64,000 nt of DNA, from contig CAKMRJ010005745.1 in NCBI GenBank assembly GCA_928212115.1, forward strand, positions 102,031,415 through 102,095,414, read 5' to 3'. The first letter of the stretch is position 1. Each line of letters begins with the position of its first letter. This document shows, in pieces, positions 35,102 to 47,171 of the stretch. Position numbers and translations under genes: made by a program. The stretch is from Lactuca virosa. Lineage: Eukaryota > Streptophyta > Magnoliopsida > Asterales > Asteraceae. The notes beneath the pieces were generated by a model, which saw nothing but the letters and a program-made list of their open reading frames with translations, was not told the DNA's origin and did not search any database.

Positions 35102-38000
35102 ATGGTGGTATTACGAGGCAGACCAGTCGGCAGTTCTGGTATTGGTGAGGGCTCTGGCTCAGGTTCTGGAGTCGGGCAGCTTGATGACCAGAAAAGGGAG
35201 TTCATCTCGTCTGAGATTACGCGCAGTATCCTTGAGCAGACTCCTATGATCTTTGGGACGGTCAAGGAGGGAATTATGGACATTCTTGATGGGAGGTTGA
35301 GCGTCTTTCGTGCTGAGATTGTGGATTTGGTTGGGACACGCTCTCTGACCTTCAGGGAGTTTCGGGCGTGTGGAGCGCCAGATTATCATGCGGAGAGGGA
35401 CCCCATTGCGAGCGGCAGGTGGTTAGCAGATGTTGCTAACGCCTTCCATACCAGCCGATGTCTCGAGGGGGACAAGGTCAGACTAGCATCCTGCCTCTTG
35501 AAGGACAGGGAACGTGATTGCTAGGAGGAGGTGGGGTATGCTATAGGAGATGATACTGTTATTGATTCGATGACTTGGAGTGATTTCTCGACCAGGTTCC
35601 GAGCCAAGTTTCCACTGGTGATTAAGGTGCAGTAGCTGGCACGAGAGTTCCAGGATCTCTGTCAGACTATTGAGACGGTGGCTGGGATCACCGCTATGTT
35701 CATGGAGAGGGCACTTCTGGTTCCACAATATGTGGCGGACGAGGAGATAAAGAAGGCCCGATACCATGAGATGTTGAGGAGTGATATTCGGCAATTTGTT
35801 AGCCGATCCAGCTGCAGGACGCTAGGAGACATGATAGCGAGGGCTAGAGAGAGGGAGGTTGATTTAGAGATGGAGAAGAAGAGGAAGACAGATTCTGTGT
35901 CCAGTTTTGAGGTTTCGGGCAAGAGGCCCAAGGTGGTTGATACGAGGGGGAAGGGCCAGCAGGGCCGAGGCCGCTGTGGCAAGTGTGGCAGGTCGCACGA
36001 GGGAACGTGCAGGGTGGGTGGTTCTGGCTGCTTCAAGTGTGGTAGGACTGGTCATATCAGCAGGGATTGTACTGCTACGACTACCATCACTCTAGTATCT
36101 AATCTGATTTGTTTTCAATGCAACCAAAAGGGCCACAAGAAGGCCCACAAGAAGGCCCATTGTCTGAGTTTGGCTGCAGCAGGTCCGGTGTTAGCACCCA
36201 CTCCTGCGACTTTGAGGATTACTGATGGACATCAGGGCCGGACAGATGCACCTACGACGAAGAGCAGGGCTTCCCAGCTGATAGCCGAGGAGGCACGTGC
36301 AGCTTCTGATGTCGTGACGGGTATGTATCTTCTCGTTATCTCTGTATTTATATTAATTTGTTGCTCATGTTTATGTGTTTTATTTTAGGATCGTTCCTTG
36401 TGAACGATATCTCTGCTCTGGTATTGTTTGATTTGGGGGCTACCCGATCTTTTGTGTCTCTTGCGCTTAGCAAGAGATTTGTTGGAGCTCCTAGGGAGCC
36501 GGATTGTCCTCTAGATGTTGAGATTGTTGATGATAGGTCTATTCGGGTTTCAAGGGTTCATCGAGGTTGTACTCTCTAGTTATTTAGCGAGCAGTATCAA
36601 GTTGATTTAGTTCCCATTCCTCTACATGGGAACAAGGTTATCGTTGGCATGGATTGGTTGAGCCCTAATGTGGCAGTGATCGAATGTGAGCAGCAGTTGG
36701 TTCGGGTTAGGACCTCAAGTGGGGGAGAGTTGATGATTCAGGGTGAGAGACCGCAACATGGGCCGATTATGTGTTCTGCAGCGAGGGCCAGATGCTATCT
36801 TCATCAAGGTTGTTCAGGGTTTGTCTCATATGTCATGGATACCCGGGATAAGGGTAATGCGACCATGGATGATGTGCCAGTCGTGCGGGATTATCCAGAT
36901 GTGTTCCCGGAGGATTTGCCAGGGGCACCTCCGGAGAGGCAGGTAGAGTTCAGGATTGACCTGGTTTCAGGTGCGGCCCCTATAGCCAAAGCTCCGTATC
37001 GGTTGGCTCTTCCAGAGATGCAAGAGTTGTCTACACAGATGCGGGAGCTGTTAGATAAGGGATTTATTAGGCCGAGCAGTTCGCCTTGGGGTAACAGTGA
37101 AGAAGAAGGACGGGTCTCATCACATGTGTATCGACTACCGGGAGTTGAATAAGGTAACAGTGAAGAACCGTTATCCCCTCCCGAGGATTGATGATCTTTT
37201 CGACCACCTTCAGGGTGCATCTTTGTTCTCCAATATCGATTTGCGATCAGGTTATCATCAGATGAGGGTCAGGGACGAGGACGTGCAGAAGACAGCTTTT
37301 CGGACTCGATATGGTCATTATTAGTTCGTGGTGATGCCTTTTGGGCTCACCAATGCTTCAGCCGGGTTCATGGATCTCATGAACCGCGTGTGCAGACCGA
37401 TGTTGGATTGTTCTGTGATAGTCTTTATTGATGATATCTTGGTTTATTCGAAGACTCAGGAGCAGCATGAGGAGCATTTGAGAGAGGTACTGGAGACTTT
37501 GAGGAGAGAGAGACTCTTCGCAAAGTTCTCCAAGTGCGATTTCTGGTTGTGCGAGGTGCAGTTTCTGGGGCACCTTGTCAACTAGAAGGGTATTCTGTTC
37601 GTCCCGGCCAAGGTCGAGGCCATGATGCAGTGGGAGGTTCCGAGGTCTCCATCTGAGATTCGGAGTTTCCTTGGTTTGGCTGGTTATTATCGGAGATTCA
37701 TCCAGGATTTCTCCAAGATTGTTGTTCCATTGACCCGACTGACCAAGAAGTCGGTGACATTTTGGTGGGGGCCTGAGCAGCAGACAACTTCGAGACTCTT
37801 AGACAGCTGTTGTGTGAGGCACCGCATCTGACCCTTCGTGATGGTGTCAATGATTTTGTGGTTTATTGTGATGCCTCAATCACGGTTTTGGGTGCAGTAA
37901 TGATGCAACGTGGTCGCGTGATCACTTACGCTTCGAGGCAGTTGAAGCCTCATGAGGTGAATTATCCGACGTATGATTTGGAATTAGGGGTTGTGGTTTT
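35102..38000 (+). pseudogene. Gag-protease-RT-RNase H of gypsy element A, broken
   Basis: Starts at ATG 35102. Gag runs to about 36320 with zinc-finger motifs CGKCGRSHEGTC, CFKCGRTGHISRDC and CFQCNQKGHKK. The protease motif is FDLGATRSF, with the usual Ser or Thr of D-S/T-G replaced by Leu, so likely inactive. RT follows (GMDWL, then the DVFPEDLPG linker, MCIDYRELNK, FIDDILVYS, FLGLAGYYRRFI), then RNase H (VVYCDAS, YASRQLKPHEVNY). Lesions: in-frame stops near 35522, 35632, 36577, 37322 and 37583, and frameshifts near 37090 and 37790. A 68-bp intron-like segment lies at 36321-36388. The frame ends at the copia insertion at 38001. No integrase is present in the window. Confidence 0.85.
36321..36388 (+). 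other. Putative spliceosomal intron between gag and protease
   Basis: Sequence GTATGT...TTTTAG, T-rich and 68 bp. Removing it joins a Gly codon as G|GA and restores the family motif VVTG-S/T-FLV in one frame directly into protease. Read through, the frame runs into hydrophobic non-homologous codons and a stop. The gypsy element at 4917-7636 has the same junction without any insert. Confidence 0.65.
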
Positions 38001-38366
38001 TGTTGGATAAGGTGTCTAAGTCCGTAATTATATTTGGTATGTACTTGACCCGACCCGGTATGGTCCATTTGGGTTGCACTTCACCGAAATAATTTGTATG
38101 GATAATCTTTTGAGAATAGTATAGTTATGATTTATGAATATATTATTAGTCATAATATATTAATATGAAATCATATTATTTAATTAGTATTGATCAGGAA
38201 TTAATTTAGAATTAATTCAGTGATCAAAAGGAACTAATTAAATATGGACTCTTATATATATAGAATGGGCCAAGTTCATTTAGGATGGGCTAAGCTTGCA
38301 TTTATAGTCCATGGAGTTTTTAACCCATGGATCCTATGGAAATGAAAGGTTATGGGTATTAGGGTT
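38001..38366 (+). mobile_element. Copia C1 5' LTR, first part
   Basis: Begins TGTTGGATAAGG immediately after truncated gypsy A RNase H. It is interrupted at 38367 by element D and resumes at 46088. The two parts together make about 751 bp, the expected LTR length. Confidence 0.88.
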
Positions 38367-39123
38367 TGTTGGGTTTTGAGCATTCTAACACTTCCTAAGT
38401 GTACATGCAACCCTAATAAACCTTGGATCTATGTTTGTCTAAGGTACATGCAAAATATTAATTTCCAAGGTTTATAACCTATCTAGCATGGCATGGGGTA
38501 CTTTTAAACATAAAAGGACTAGATGAATTACATACCTTTTGTTGATTGTTGATTCCTTGGAGTTTGAGAGCCAAGCACCAATAATGTGAATGCCTCAAAT
38601 GGAAATCACAAATCACCACAAACTTGGAAAATGTATGAGAGAGTATACTAACTCTTAGATTTCAGCCACCACTATTACACACACACTTAGGGTGTTTTTC
38701 ATGCAACATAAGCTTGTTTATATAGTGTGCATGGTTAGGGTGAAACCCTAATAACCCATGTCTTTTCCTTTCCAAGGATCCATGGGTTAAAAGCTCCATG
38801 GATCATCCATGGACTTCCATATAAGCTTAGCCCATTAACAAATGAGCATTAGCCCACACCATATAAATATAATAGCCCATGATTTAATCAGTCTTCCTTT
38901 TAATCACTAAATTAATTCATAATTAATTCAAGATTAAAACTAATTAAATAACATGACTTTATATTAATATATTATAACTTATAATATATTAATAAATCGT
39001 AAGTATACAATTCTCATAAAATTATCCATAAACAGTTTGGGTGAAGTGCAACCCAAATGGACCATGCCGGGTCGGGTCAAGTATATACCAAATAAGTTAT
39101 GGACTTAGACACCTTATCCAACA
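38367..39123 (-). repeat. 3' LTR of element D
   Basis: On the minus strand it starts TGTTGGATAAGG at 39123 and ends CCCAACA at 38367. It is preceded on that strand by the purine tract AAGTGGGAGAC (39134-39124). Confidence 0.92.
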
Positions 39124-42100
39124 GTCTCCCACTTAGATAAGTCTAATAACTGTATTTGCGTATGTTACTTCAGGAACCAACCAGCAATCGTAGCTCTCGA
39201 AAACTCTGTTGAACTATGAAGCGCCATTTTAGATAAGTGATCATATAATCCTCTGTTCTCATGATATCAGCCGGACAAATACATGGAACAACGTCGTACT
39301 TATTGTCCAGCACTTTGTTTCCCGATTTCCGATTTGTTTGACAAAGAACTAAATTGAACACATCAATTAGGTTCTGACCGGGCCCGATACATAGGTCAAA
39401 ACAAAATCATCGAGGGGCCCAGATATCGCTTCTAATCCTCCAAGGACTAGAAGGAACAGATAAACTTCGACTCATATACTTGTTGAATTATACACAAAGG
39501 CACGTTTTATAACATCAAGTTACTGATGCGTTTACGTGCAATCAATGCACAACCAACTCATAGGTAACAACTCATATCTCTAGGTTTGAAGACTTATATG
39601 ATATTACCGTCTCACGATCACTCGAGATAAATTCCATGAAGTGATACAAGTGAGCGTGGGTTAATTCCAATACTCATAACTTATGAGCACTCATGAGTGT
39701 TGTAGCCATGTCCAACATCTTAGACCTCTACAACCAACTCATGACAGTCTTGATTCATATCTACTTCCAACATATGACCGACTGTGGATGGTTTGAATAA
39801 CTTAATCATTCGGAAAGAATAACCTAGTTATTATGGAAGTTAAAACATGCAAAGTGAAACACAATAATAATCGAATCTAATATGGTCTCAGAACCCTTTT
39901 GAATATAAATAAAACCACCTTTTATTTATCACCATATTGATTACACATTATTCATTGTATAATGTTTCAAATAATCAACTTAATACTTGAACAAAAACAA
40001 CAGTCGTCCCATGCTCCTAGCATGTACACTTTGTTTTTCTAAACAATAGTTATGCCATACTCCAAGTATGCACACTATGTTTGTCTATGATCTTTTACTT
40101 TGTGAAATAGATCAATTGAACATGATTCCAATGATGCTCATTTCACAATCCCAAATCCTTATTGTAAATGTAAGAATTCCTAATTCCTACCATTTACCAA
40201 AAAACTGTTAGATTTTAAACTTATATGCACTGATCCTCTCGTAATGATTATGCACAAGGTCACCAAAACCTTGTCATCAGTCATTACAGAGGATTCCAAA
40301 GGAGATCAACTCTATGGAAATGAACTCTCATATTCAAAGTACATTGCTTTGAACATCCTTCTTGCATAAAAGTTTCTAACTTTCTCATAGATTCTTAATA
40401 TCCAACTCCCAATATGGAAAATTTCCATATTCCTATTTTGATTATCATATCTGAACAAGAGCTACCTCTTTTCAGAATATATCCATATGGTCCTTCCAAA
40501 ATTTAACACTATACTTCCAACTGTCCCTGAGCAACCAATCTTTGGTGAGCCTTAGATAGTCCTCGACAATTGCTTAATCATTTTAGTCTTGTCCAATTCT
40601 ATACTTTTCCCTTCTTAATGCTCTGAGCATTTGGAAAATTTAGAAAGGATGAATATTATAGCACATGCGACCGATCCTATACCCGAAGCATATGGGACAC
40701 GATTCACGATGTCTCACATAAAGACCTGATACTGGATCAGTCTTTTGCTACAATATTTTTTTATTTTCCATGTTTTCAAAAATCGACTATGAAGAGGGAT
40801 GCTGTAATCATAATCGAATTTGAGAACGCAATATATATAGAATTTCCTTATGTTGAACCATTCCAACATAAAATTCATATATATATCCTTGACTAAAGAT
40901 GATTAAAACTCAATCTAAGCTTTTAGAATTGAAATGAAGTATAATTTCCTCTCCCTTAATTATAGCAAAACAACTTTTTCAACCCCTACAACTTTACGAA
41001 TTGAAACTTTTGTTTTTCTATAATTAACATTGCTAACTTGCAACACTAAACATAATAATCATGCTCCCACTAACATGATGATTATCAGCATAACACTTAT
41101 GCTCCCACTAGCTCTGACATATTTCCAGAAATCAGCTGGACTTCTGAAATTTAGATTCGTACACCCTTTCTTAGATAGCTCACATGTGTGTCTAAACAAT
41201 TTCCAGAACTATGAAAAGGGATCCCGTAATCATAGTCTTAATTGTTTAGACCCTTGCCATTTCTCACAAGTCCATGTTAGTGTGCCGGTTAACCACACAC
41301 GCTCCACTAACGACTTTGAGAATACAAACATCACAATTGCTATCTACTTAAAATCTTCTTAGTGAAAGCATTTCCTCACCATCATTTTCATGAATCGGAG
41401 AGAAACCTTATGACACTTAGATTTTATGGTGTATGAGTTCCTATCCATGTGAATTTGTCAAAACCATAATCACAAGACAAGGTTAGTAACAAATTCAGCC
41501 TTATATGGATTGAACTTGTTCAATCTTAATTTCTTGTCATCTGGTAGCACAAGGCCCACCAATGCTTCCAAGCTGTTATGCACACAGTTTAGAACTAACA
41601 GAACTCATATGCATAGTCAACTTAATAGGAACAGACACAGAAACAAGAATTATGTCAACTTAATAGGTTTCAAACCTTTAGTCGTGTGCTAGTGATAAAA
41701 CTCAGGTTTTACTCTTGATTAAATCTTGAAATCCTTTCAGGATCTTTAAGACTCCCACTGTCCTCTTGACATATAAGTTTCCCTAGTCAAGAACCATTCC
41801 TTGACAAAACAAATATTCAAGGGATAGTGCGGATTCTTATCAAGATAAACACTTCACACAATTGGTCTTAGTTGGTCTTTGTCTTATCCAAGACATCACA
41901 ACTTACCAATTTAAAATGTACAGGAGTAGAAAACATTTTACACTACATTTGATAAGTGTTTTAAACCTTACTTTATGTCACTCAATGTTACAATCTTGGA
42001 GTATGACTCTAAGAGTTGTTTTGGAACAAAGTATGATCCATGTTCTTGATTTTAACCATTCCAACAATTCATGACCCCTCATCTTAGTCATAACAATGCA

Positions 42101-43080
42101 CTAAGATGTCCTTAGAGTATGAATTTGTGATATGGTTTCATAATCATTAAGATGATCATAAAAACATGTATGATCCATCTTCTTGATTTTAACCATTCCA
42201 ACAATTCATGACCCCTCATCTTAGTCATAACAATGCACTAAGATGTCCTTAGAGTATGAATTTGTGATATGGTTTCATAATCATTAAGATGATCATAAAA
42301 ACATGATACTAAAGTACTCTCCCATCTTTTCAGATTTGAGAAACTTTTATCTTTCTGCCAAATTTGATTCATCTCATCCGTTCTGCCATACATTGAAACT
42401 TTTCCAATGTTACAGAATTATACTTAACCTTATAAGTATAACCATATTTACTAATCTCTAGTAAATCATGACGAATTGATCTTTGTGGTGGACCTTGACC
42501 AGCACACACCCAGTGTACCTAATTCCTTAGTCCTTCAATTGACTCACATATGCATGTGATCAATGAATTAGTCTCAATTTTTACAAAGATGAAAATTCTC
42601 ATCCATCATACAATACAACTTCTATGATTCCAAGTTTCTGTCTAACTGAAGCTTGGGTGATGAGAACCTTTCCTCATTTGGTAAATTCAGACACTTCCAC
42701 ATATGAGAGAATCAAACTCATATTTCTAATATTGCTAGAAACATACAAACATCAATTTTCCATAAATGCCATTGTAAGGGGATATAATATAAAATAAACT
42801 AAACAAAACTTTTATTTCTTTATTAAAATGCGGAAAAATATTCCTTACAATGCATCTTCAAATGAAAACTATGATATTACATATTTCCTAGCAATCTATC
42901 ATAACTTTTAAGTAGTAGCTCAAAAATCCGATCCTCGAACCATGCGATAGAAATCCATCTTCGTGATCAGATTCAGCACACTCTTATTTTAACCTTCCTT
43001 TTGCTCGATCCTGCTAAACATCAAGATGCAACCTAGTCACATCATGTAATAAGAATCAAGAATTAGGAACTTTAACAAAG
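39124..43080 (-). other. Non-coding interior of element D where pol is expected
   Basis: About 3.96 kb without a plausible pol frame on either strand. 39124 to about 39800 is homologous to the 3' non-coding part of C2 (about 62570-63244). The remainder is not recognisable pol remnant. It includes TGCTCCCACTA repeats at 41062 and 41100, a 137-bp duplication, and at 41282-41307 a copy of a motif found twice in the leader. Confidence 0.75.
42032..42305. repeat. 137-bp tandem duplication in element D
   Basis: Copies start TATGATCCAT at 42032 and 42169 and are almost identical. The first has TGTTCTTG where the second has TCTTCTTG. Confidence 0.92.
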
Positions 43081-43803
43081 TTAGATAGTGGACTTACCTG
43101 AAGTCGAGTCAAACATTTTGTCTCTACTTGCTTTCAAATATTTCAGGTATTCAGGGCAGCTTCGCTTCCAATGTCCCTTCTCATGACAATAAAAACATAT
43201 AGACTCTTTGGGAATGGTACACGAGACAATCACAGACTTAGCATTTCCCTTTACCTTTTGGTCAACCGGGTTGACCAAGGCCGATCCCCTTCCATTGGGA
43301 CGAGAAAGCTTTTCTGGACTTCCAATGTTACCATTGTCCATGTCCATGGAAGTTTGAGAATTAGATTTTCCATCAATATTTGCTTGACCATTGCGCCAAA
43401 TCATTGCTGATTCAGCAGCAACAAGCAAATAAGAAAGATCTATTAGGGTTATGTCGGGATCTGTCATATGGTAGTCTTTAATAAACTCACTATATGACTC
43501 AGGAAGTGACTGAAGAACCCAGTCAACAGCGAACTTCCTTGAAATAACAGCACCCAACATTCTCAACCTGTCTATGTGTGACTTCATTCCTAAGACATGA
43601 GTGCACACAGGTCTTCCATCTTTATGTTTCATTTCTAGTAGAGCTTGAGTGATCTTGAACCTTTCAAGTCTTCGGGCTTGTGGGTCAGGGAGAATAAATG
43701 GAGGAGGTGGGGGGAGTGAAGCATGATGTTGAGGGACATCATCTTCAGGAGGAAAGCTTGTTTCAAGCAATTTGGGAAGATCATAGTTGTCTGAACCAGA
43801 CAT
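43081..43803 (-). CDS. Gag-like protein of element D
   Basis: A 240-codon intact frame from ATG at 43803. A Pro-rich segment (about residues 30-42) is followed by a gag domain of the copia type (about 48-145: the region with MKSHIDRLRMLG and VLQSLPESYSEF). A basic linker and a single zinc knuckle CFYCHEKGHWKRSC (CX2CX4HX4C) near the C terminus follow. It resembles the second half of the gag frames at 47950 and 58742 only distantly and lacks their N-terminal domain. Just before its stop, on the minus strand, the sequence CTTCAGGTAAGT looks like a splice donor. It probably forms or binds the particle and RNA. No enzyme domain follows. Confidence 0.82.
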   Translation of the reverse strand: MSGSDNYDLPKLLETSFPPEDDVPQHHASLPPPPPFILPDPQARRLERFKITQALLEMKHKDGRPVCTHVLGMKSHIDRLRMLGAVISRKFAVDWVLQSLPESYSEFIKDYHMTDPDITLIDLSYLLVAAESAMIWRNGQANIDGKSNSQTSMDMDNGNIGSPEKLSRPNGRGSALVNPVDQKVKGNAKSVIVSCTIPKESICFYCHEKGHWKRSCPEYLKYLKASRDKMFDSTSGKSTI

Positions 43804-45306
43804 CTACAATGGGAGAAAATCAAGTTAGTTGATTCAAGTCCTTAATATAACACCCAATATGAAATATTAAGGCTAGGACCCAACACAATATTTTATAACT
43901 TGGAAGAGGGATGCCGTAATCCAAGCTATAAAATATTTGAAGGTAGGTGAATGACGATTCACCAATTTCCACCATGAAAAACGAAATAATTTATTAGGTT
44001 TTAATTGGATTTGAAACTCCTAGATCTTTTGAGATTCATTGAACTTTTCAATGGCATGTTTCAATCTCGATTGTGCCCTTCAGGTTTTGTGACTGGGATG
44101 CCGAGGATCACAAAACAAGGTGTGAATAACCATGCAAACTCACTTGGTACCCTTAATATTATCACCTAATCGATGTGCCGGTTAACCACACACGCTCCAC
44201 CGATCTATGATAAACATTAAGTCCCTTCGTGATCCTTACTAGTCCAAGTTAGTGTGCCGGTTAACCACACACGCTCCACCAACGACTTGGTAAGGTACAA
44301 AGTGTGAATTTCATGGGTTAGCACCATATTCACATTTTCCTAAAGTAACTAAGATTGGGAATTTATAAAAGGTTTACTTACTTTATAATATTCATTATAC
44401 TTTTAATGAGAATTTAAAGTCATTGTCCTACCCGTTCGGCTAACGACCCTCCACTGATCAAGGAAGAGGTGGGTGAGAATGGACACCCATTAAGTTGCCA
44501 TTTTATAGGCAACAACCTTATACCCCCCTTATAGACCGGCTTCGTAAATGAGGCCTACTAACGGTAAAACGACTTGATCTTATACATATATATAATAATT
44601 AACCATTAATGTTATAAATAGTATAAGGGTTGAATTTTAACTTTTAAAACTCTAAGGGTTTGGAATTAAAGTTTATTAAAGTGTGTGAAACTTTACAAAT
44701 TCCAAAACTTGAGGGCAAGTTTTGTAACTATCCAAAACTTTTCATTTCATAACTTATGAATTAAAGGTTCATAAAAATGAAGACTCTTCATTTTATGTAA
44801 CTTATGTGTTTTAAGTGTGTGTTTAAAAGAAGTGACCTTTGGATATCCATAACTTGAGGACAAATTATGGACTCCATTAAAACACATAAATGATCAAGAA
44901 TTAATCCTAAACAATTCAGTAAATAATTCCTATCATCTTCTAAATTCATAAGAACATGAACATGATCATCAAAGTTTCAAGAATTATATAAACACATACA
45001 AAGCATGAAATTTTGATATAAGCCATTGAAAAATGGATTAGAACTACCACTACACCAACTAAAACAAGTTTTAAAACACCAAAACAGTTTAGGGTAATGT
45101 TTCTAGTCCATTTCCAGCAACAAAAGTCGAAAATCTGCATTCTGAGGCTCCTACTCGCCGAGTGCACGAACCTACTCGGCGAGTAGGATGAGTTTACACA
45201 TGAACTCGGCGAGTCCCCCCATGGACTCGGCAAGTTCATCAGTCAGACAGCAAAAAAATCGAATTTTTATCACTATTTTGCATCAAGTATCAAACAAACA
45301 AGCCTA
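43804..45306 (-). other. Leader of element D
   Basis: 1.5-kb untranslated leader. It contains two copies of a 26-bp motif centred on GGTTAACC (44175-44200 and 44254-44279), the block with CGGTCTATAAGGGGGG-like sequence near 44520-44545, and the CTCGNCGAG palindrome cluster at about 45150-45240. All are shared with C1 and C2. Confidence 0.8.
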
Positions 45307-45319
45307 GGCTCTGATACCA
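45307..45319 (-). other. Primer-binding site of element D
   Basis: TGGTATCAGAGCC on the minus strand, one base from the LTR at 45321. Confidence 0.9.
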
Positions 45320-45320
45320 C

Positions 45321-46082
45321 TGTTGGGTTTTGAGCATTCTAACACTTCCTAAGTGTACATGCAACCCTAATAAACCTTGGATCTATGTTTGTCTAAGGTA
45401 CATGCAAAATATTAATTTCCAAGGTTTATAACCTATCTAGCATGGCATGGGGTACTTTTAAACATAAAAGGACTAGATGAATTACATACCTTTTGTTGAT
45501 TGTTGATTCCTTGGAGTTTGAGAGCCAAGCACCAATAATGTGAATGCCTCAAATGGAAATCACAAATCACCACAAACTTGGAAAATGTATGAGAGAGTAT
45601 ACTAACTCTTAGATTTCAGCCACCACTATTACACACACACTTAGGGTGTTTTTCATGCAACATAAGCTTGTTTATATAGTGTGCATGGTTAGGGTGAAAC
45701 CCTAATAACCCATGTCTTTTCCTTTCCAAGGATCCATGGGTTAAAAGCTCCATGGATCATCCATGGACTTCCATATAAGCTTAGCCCATTAACAAATGAG
45801 CATTAGCCCACACCATATAAATATAATAGCCCATGATTTAATCAGTCTTCCTTTTAATCACTAAATTAATTCATAATTAATTCAAGATTAAAACTAATTA
45901 AATAACATGACTTTATATTAATATATTATAACTTATAATATATTAATAAATCGTAAGTATACAATTCTCATAAAATTATCCATAAACAGTTTGGGTGAAG
46001 TGCAACCCAAATGGACCATGTCGGGTCGGGTCGGGTCAAGTATATACCAAATAAGTTATGGACTTAGACACCTTATCCAACA
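45321..46082 (-). repeat. 5' LTR of element D
   Basis: 762 bp, TG...CA ends on the minus strand. It is nearly identical to 38367-39123 and carries one extra CGGGT unit near 46021-46037. Confidence 0.93.
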
Positions 46083-46087
46083 GGGTT

Positions 46088-46472
46088 TACATGGATGTAA
46101 CCCTAATCCTCCATACTATATAAAGAGGTCTTTGGCACATGAAATGGCACTAGTGTGTGAGTACAAAGGGTGGGCCGATTTCAACTTGGTGCATACTATT
46201 CTCTCCAGTCTTCCAAGGTGTTTTGGTGATTAGTGATTCCACTTGAGGCATCCACATTATTGGTGCTAGGATGTCAAGACTCCAAGTAATCAACCACAAG
46301 AAAAGGTATGTTATTCTACTAAGGTTTTTATATTACAAGTACCCCATAACATGCTAGTTAGGTTGAGAACCTTGGAAAAACAAATTTGCATGTATAATAG
46401 AGAAAACATAGATCCAAGGTTTCTAGGGTTGCATGTACACCATAGGAGTGTTAGAATGCTCAAAACCCATCA
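46088..46472 (+). mobile_element. Copia C1 5' LTR, second part
   Basis: Continues 38001-38366 after the D insertion and ends AAACCCATCA at 46472. TATATAAAG near 46118-46128 is a likely LTR promoter TATA element. Confidence 0.86.
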
Positions 46473-46473
46473 G

Positions 46474-46486
46474 TTGTATCAGAGCC
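46474..46486 (+). other. Primer-binding site of copia C1, one mismatch
   Basis: TTGTATCAGAGCC, with T in place of the usual second base G. One base follows the LTR end. Confidence 0.8.
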
Positions 46487-47125
46487 TAGGCTTTTTTTCA
46501 TTATACTTGATGCAAAATGCTTGAAAAAGTCAAAAAATTGTTCACTGTTCAGTGAACTCGCCGAGTCCATGGGGGGACTTGACGAGTCCATGTGTTAATT
46601 CATCCTTCTCGTCGAGTAGGTTCTTGCACTCGACGAGTAGGAGGCCCTGTGTGCAGATTTTCGAGTTTTACTGCTGGAAATGGACTAGAATCATTACCCT
46701 AAACTGTTTTGGACTTATAAAACATGTTTTTGATGAGGTAATGATTCTGCTAATCCATTTACATTGGTTATTATCAAAATTTCAAGTTTTATATGTGTTT
46801 ATATGATTCTTGAAATTGTTGATATGAATGTTCATACTCATGAGTTTTAGAAGATCATAGGCATTATTTGCAAATTGTTTGTTAGTGTAATTCTTGATCT
46901 AAATGCCAATTAATGGACTCGATAACTTGTCCTCAAGTTATGGAATTCCAAAAGTCTTTTCTTTAAAACCATTAAAACTCATAAGTTATAGAAATGAAGA
47001 GTCTTGAACAGTTTCAAAACTTGCCCTCAAGTCTTGGAATTTGTAAAGTCTCACACACACTTTAATTCAAAACCCTAGAGTTTTAAAAGTTAAAATTCAA
47101 CCATTATACTTTATACTATTATAAG

Positions 47126-47171
<46 letters not shown>

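Larger units (their letters stand above)
28685..38000 (+). mobile_element. Ty3/gypsy element A, plus strand, interrupted
   Basis: 5' LTR (28685-30349), primer site (30353-30365), leader, broken gag-pol (35102-38000). The element stops mid-RNase H at 38000, where copia C1 is inserted. Its remaining pol and 3' LTR would lie past the nested stack, outside the window. A solo gypsy LTR (30668-34499) is inserted in the leader. Confidence 0.82.
38367..46082 (-). mobile_element. Gag-only copia element D, complete and young
   Basis: 7.7 kb with LTRs at 38367-39123 and 45321-46082. Target duplication GGGTT lies at 38362-38366 and 46083-46087. By eye the LTRs differ by one substitution and one 5-bp CGGGT repeat unit. 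Minus-strand order: 5' LTR, primer site, leader, gag, about 3.9 kb without coding capacity, polypurine tract, 3' LTR. It has no protease, integrase or RT. The leader and the last ~670 bp before the polypurine tract match copia C2, so the cis signals are shared. Confidence 0.9.

Noticed and set aside
39124..43080. Search for hidden pol remains in element D
   Set aside because: No RT, integrase or protease motif was found on either strand by eye. Only the C2-like 3' non-coding part (39124 to about 39800) is recognisable.
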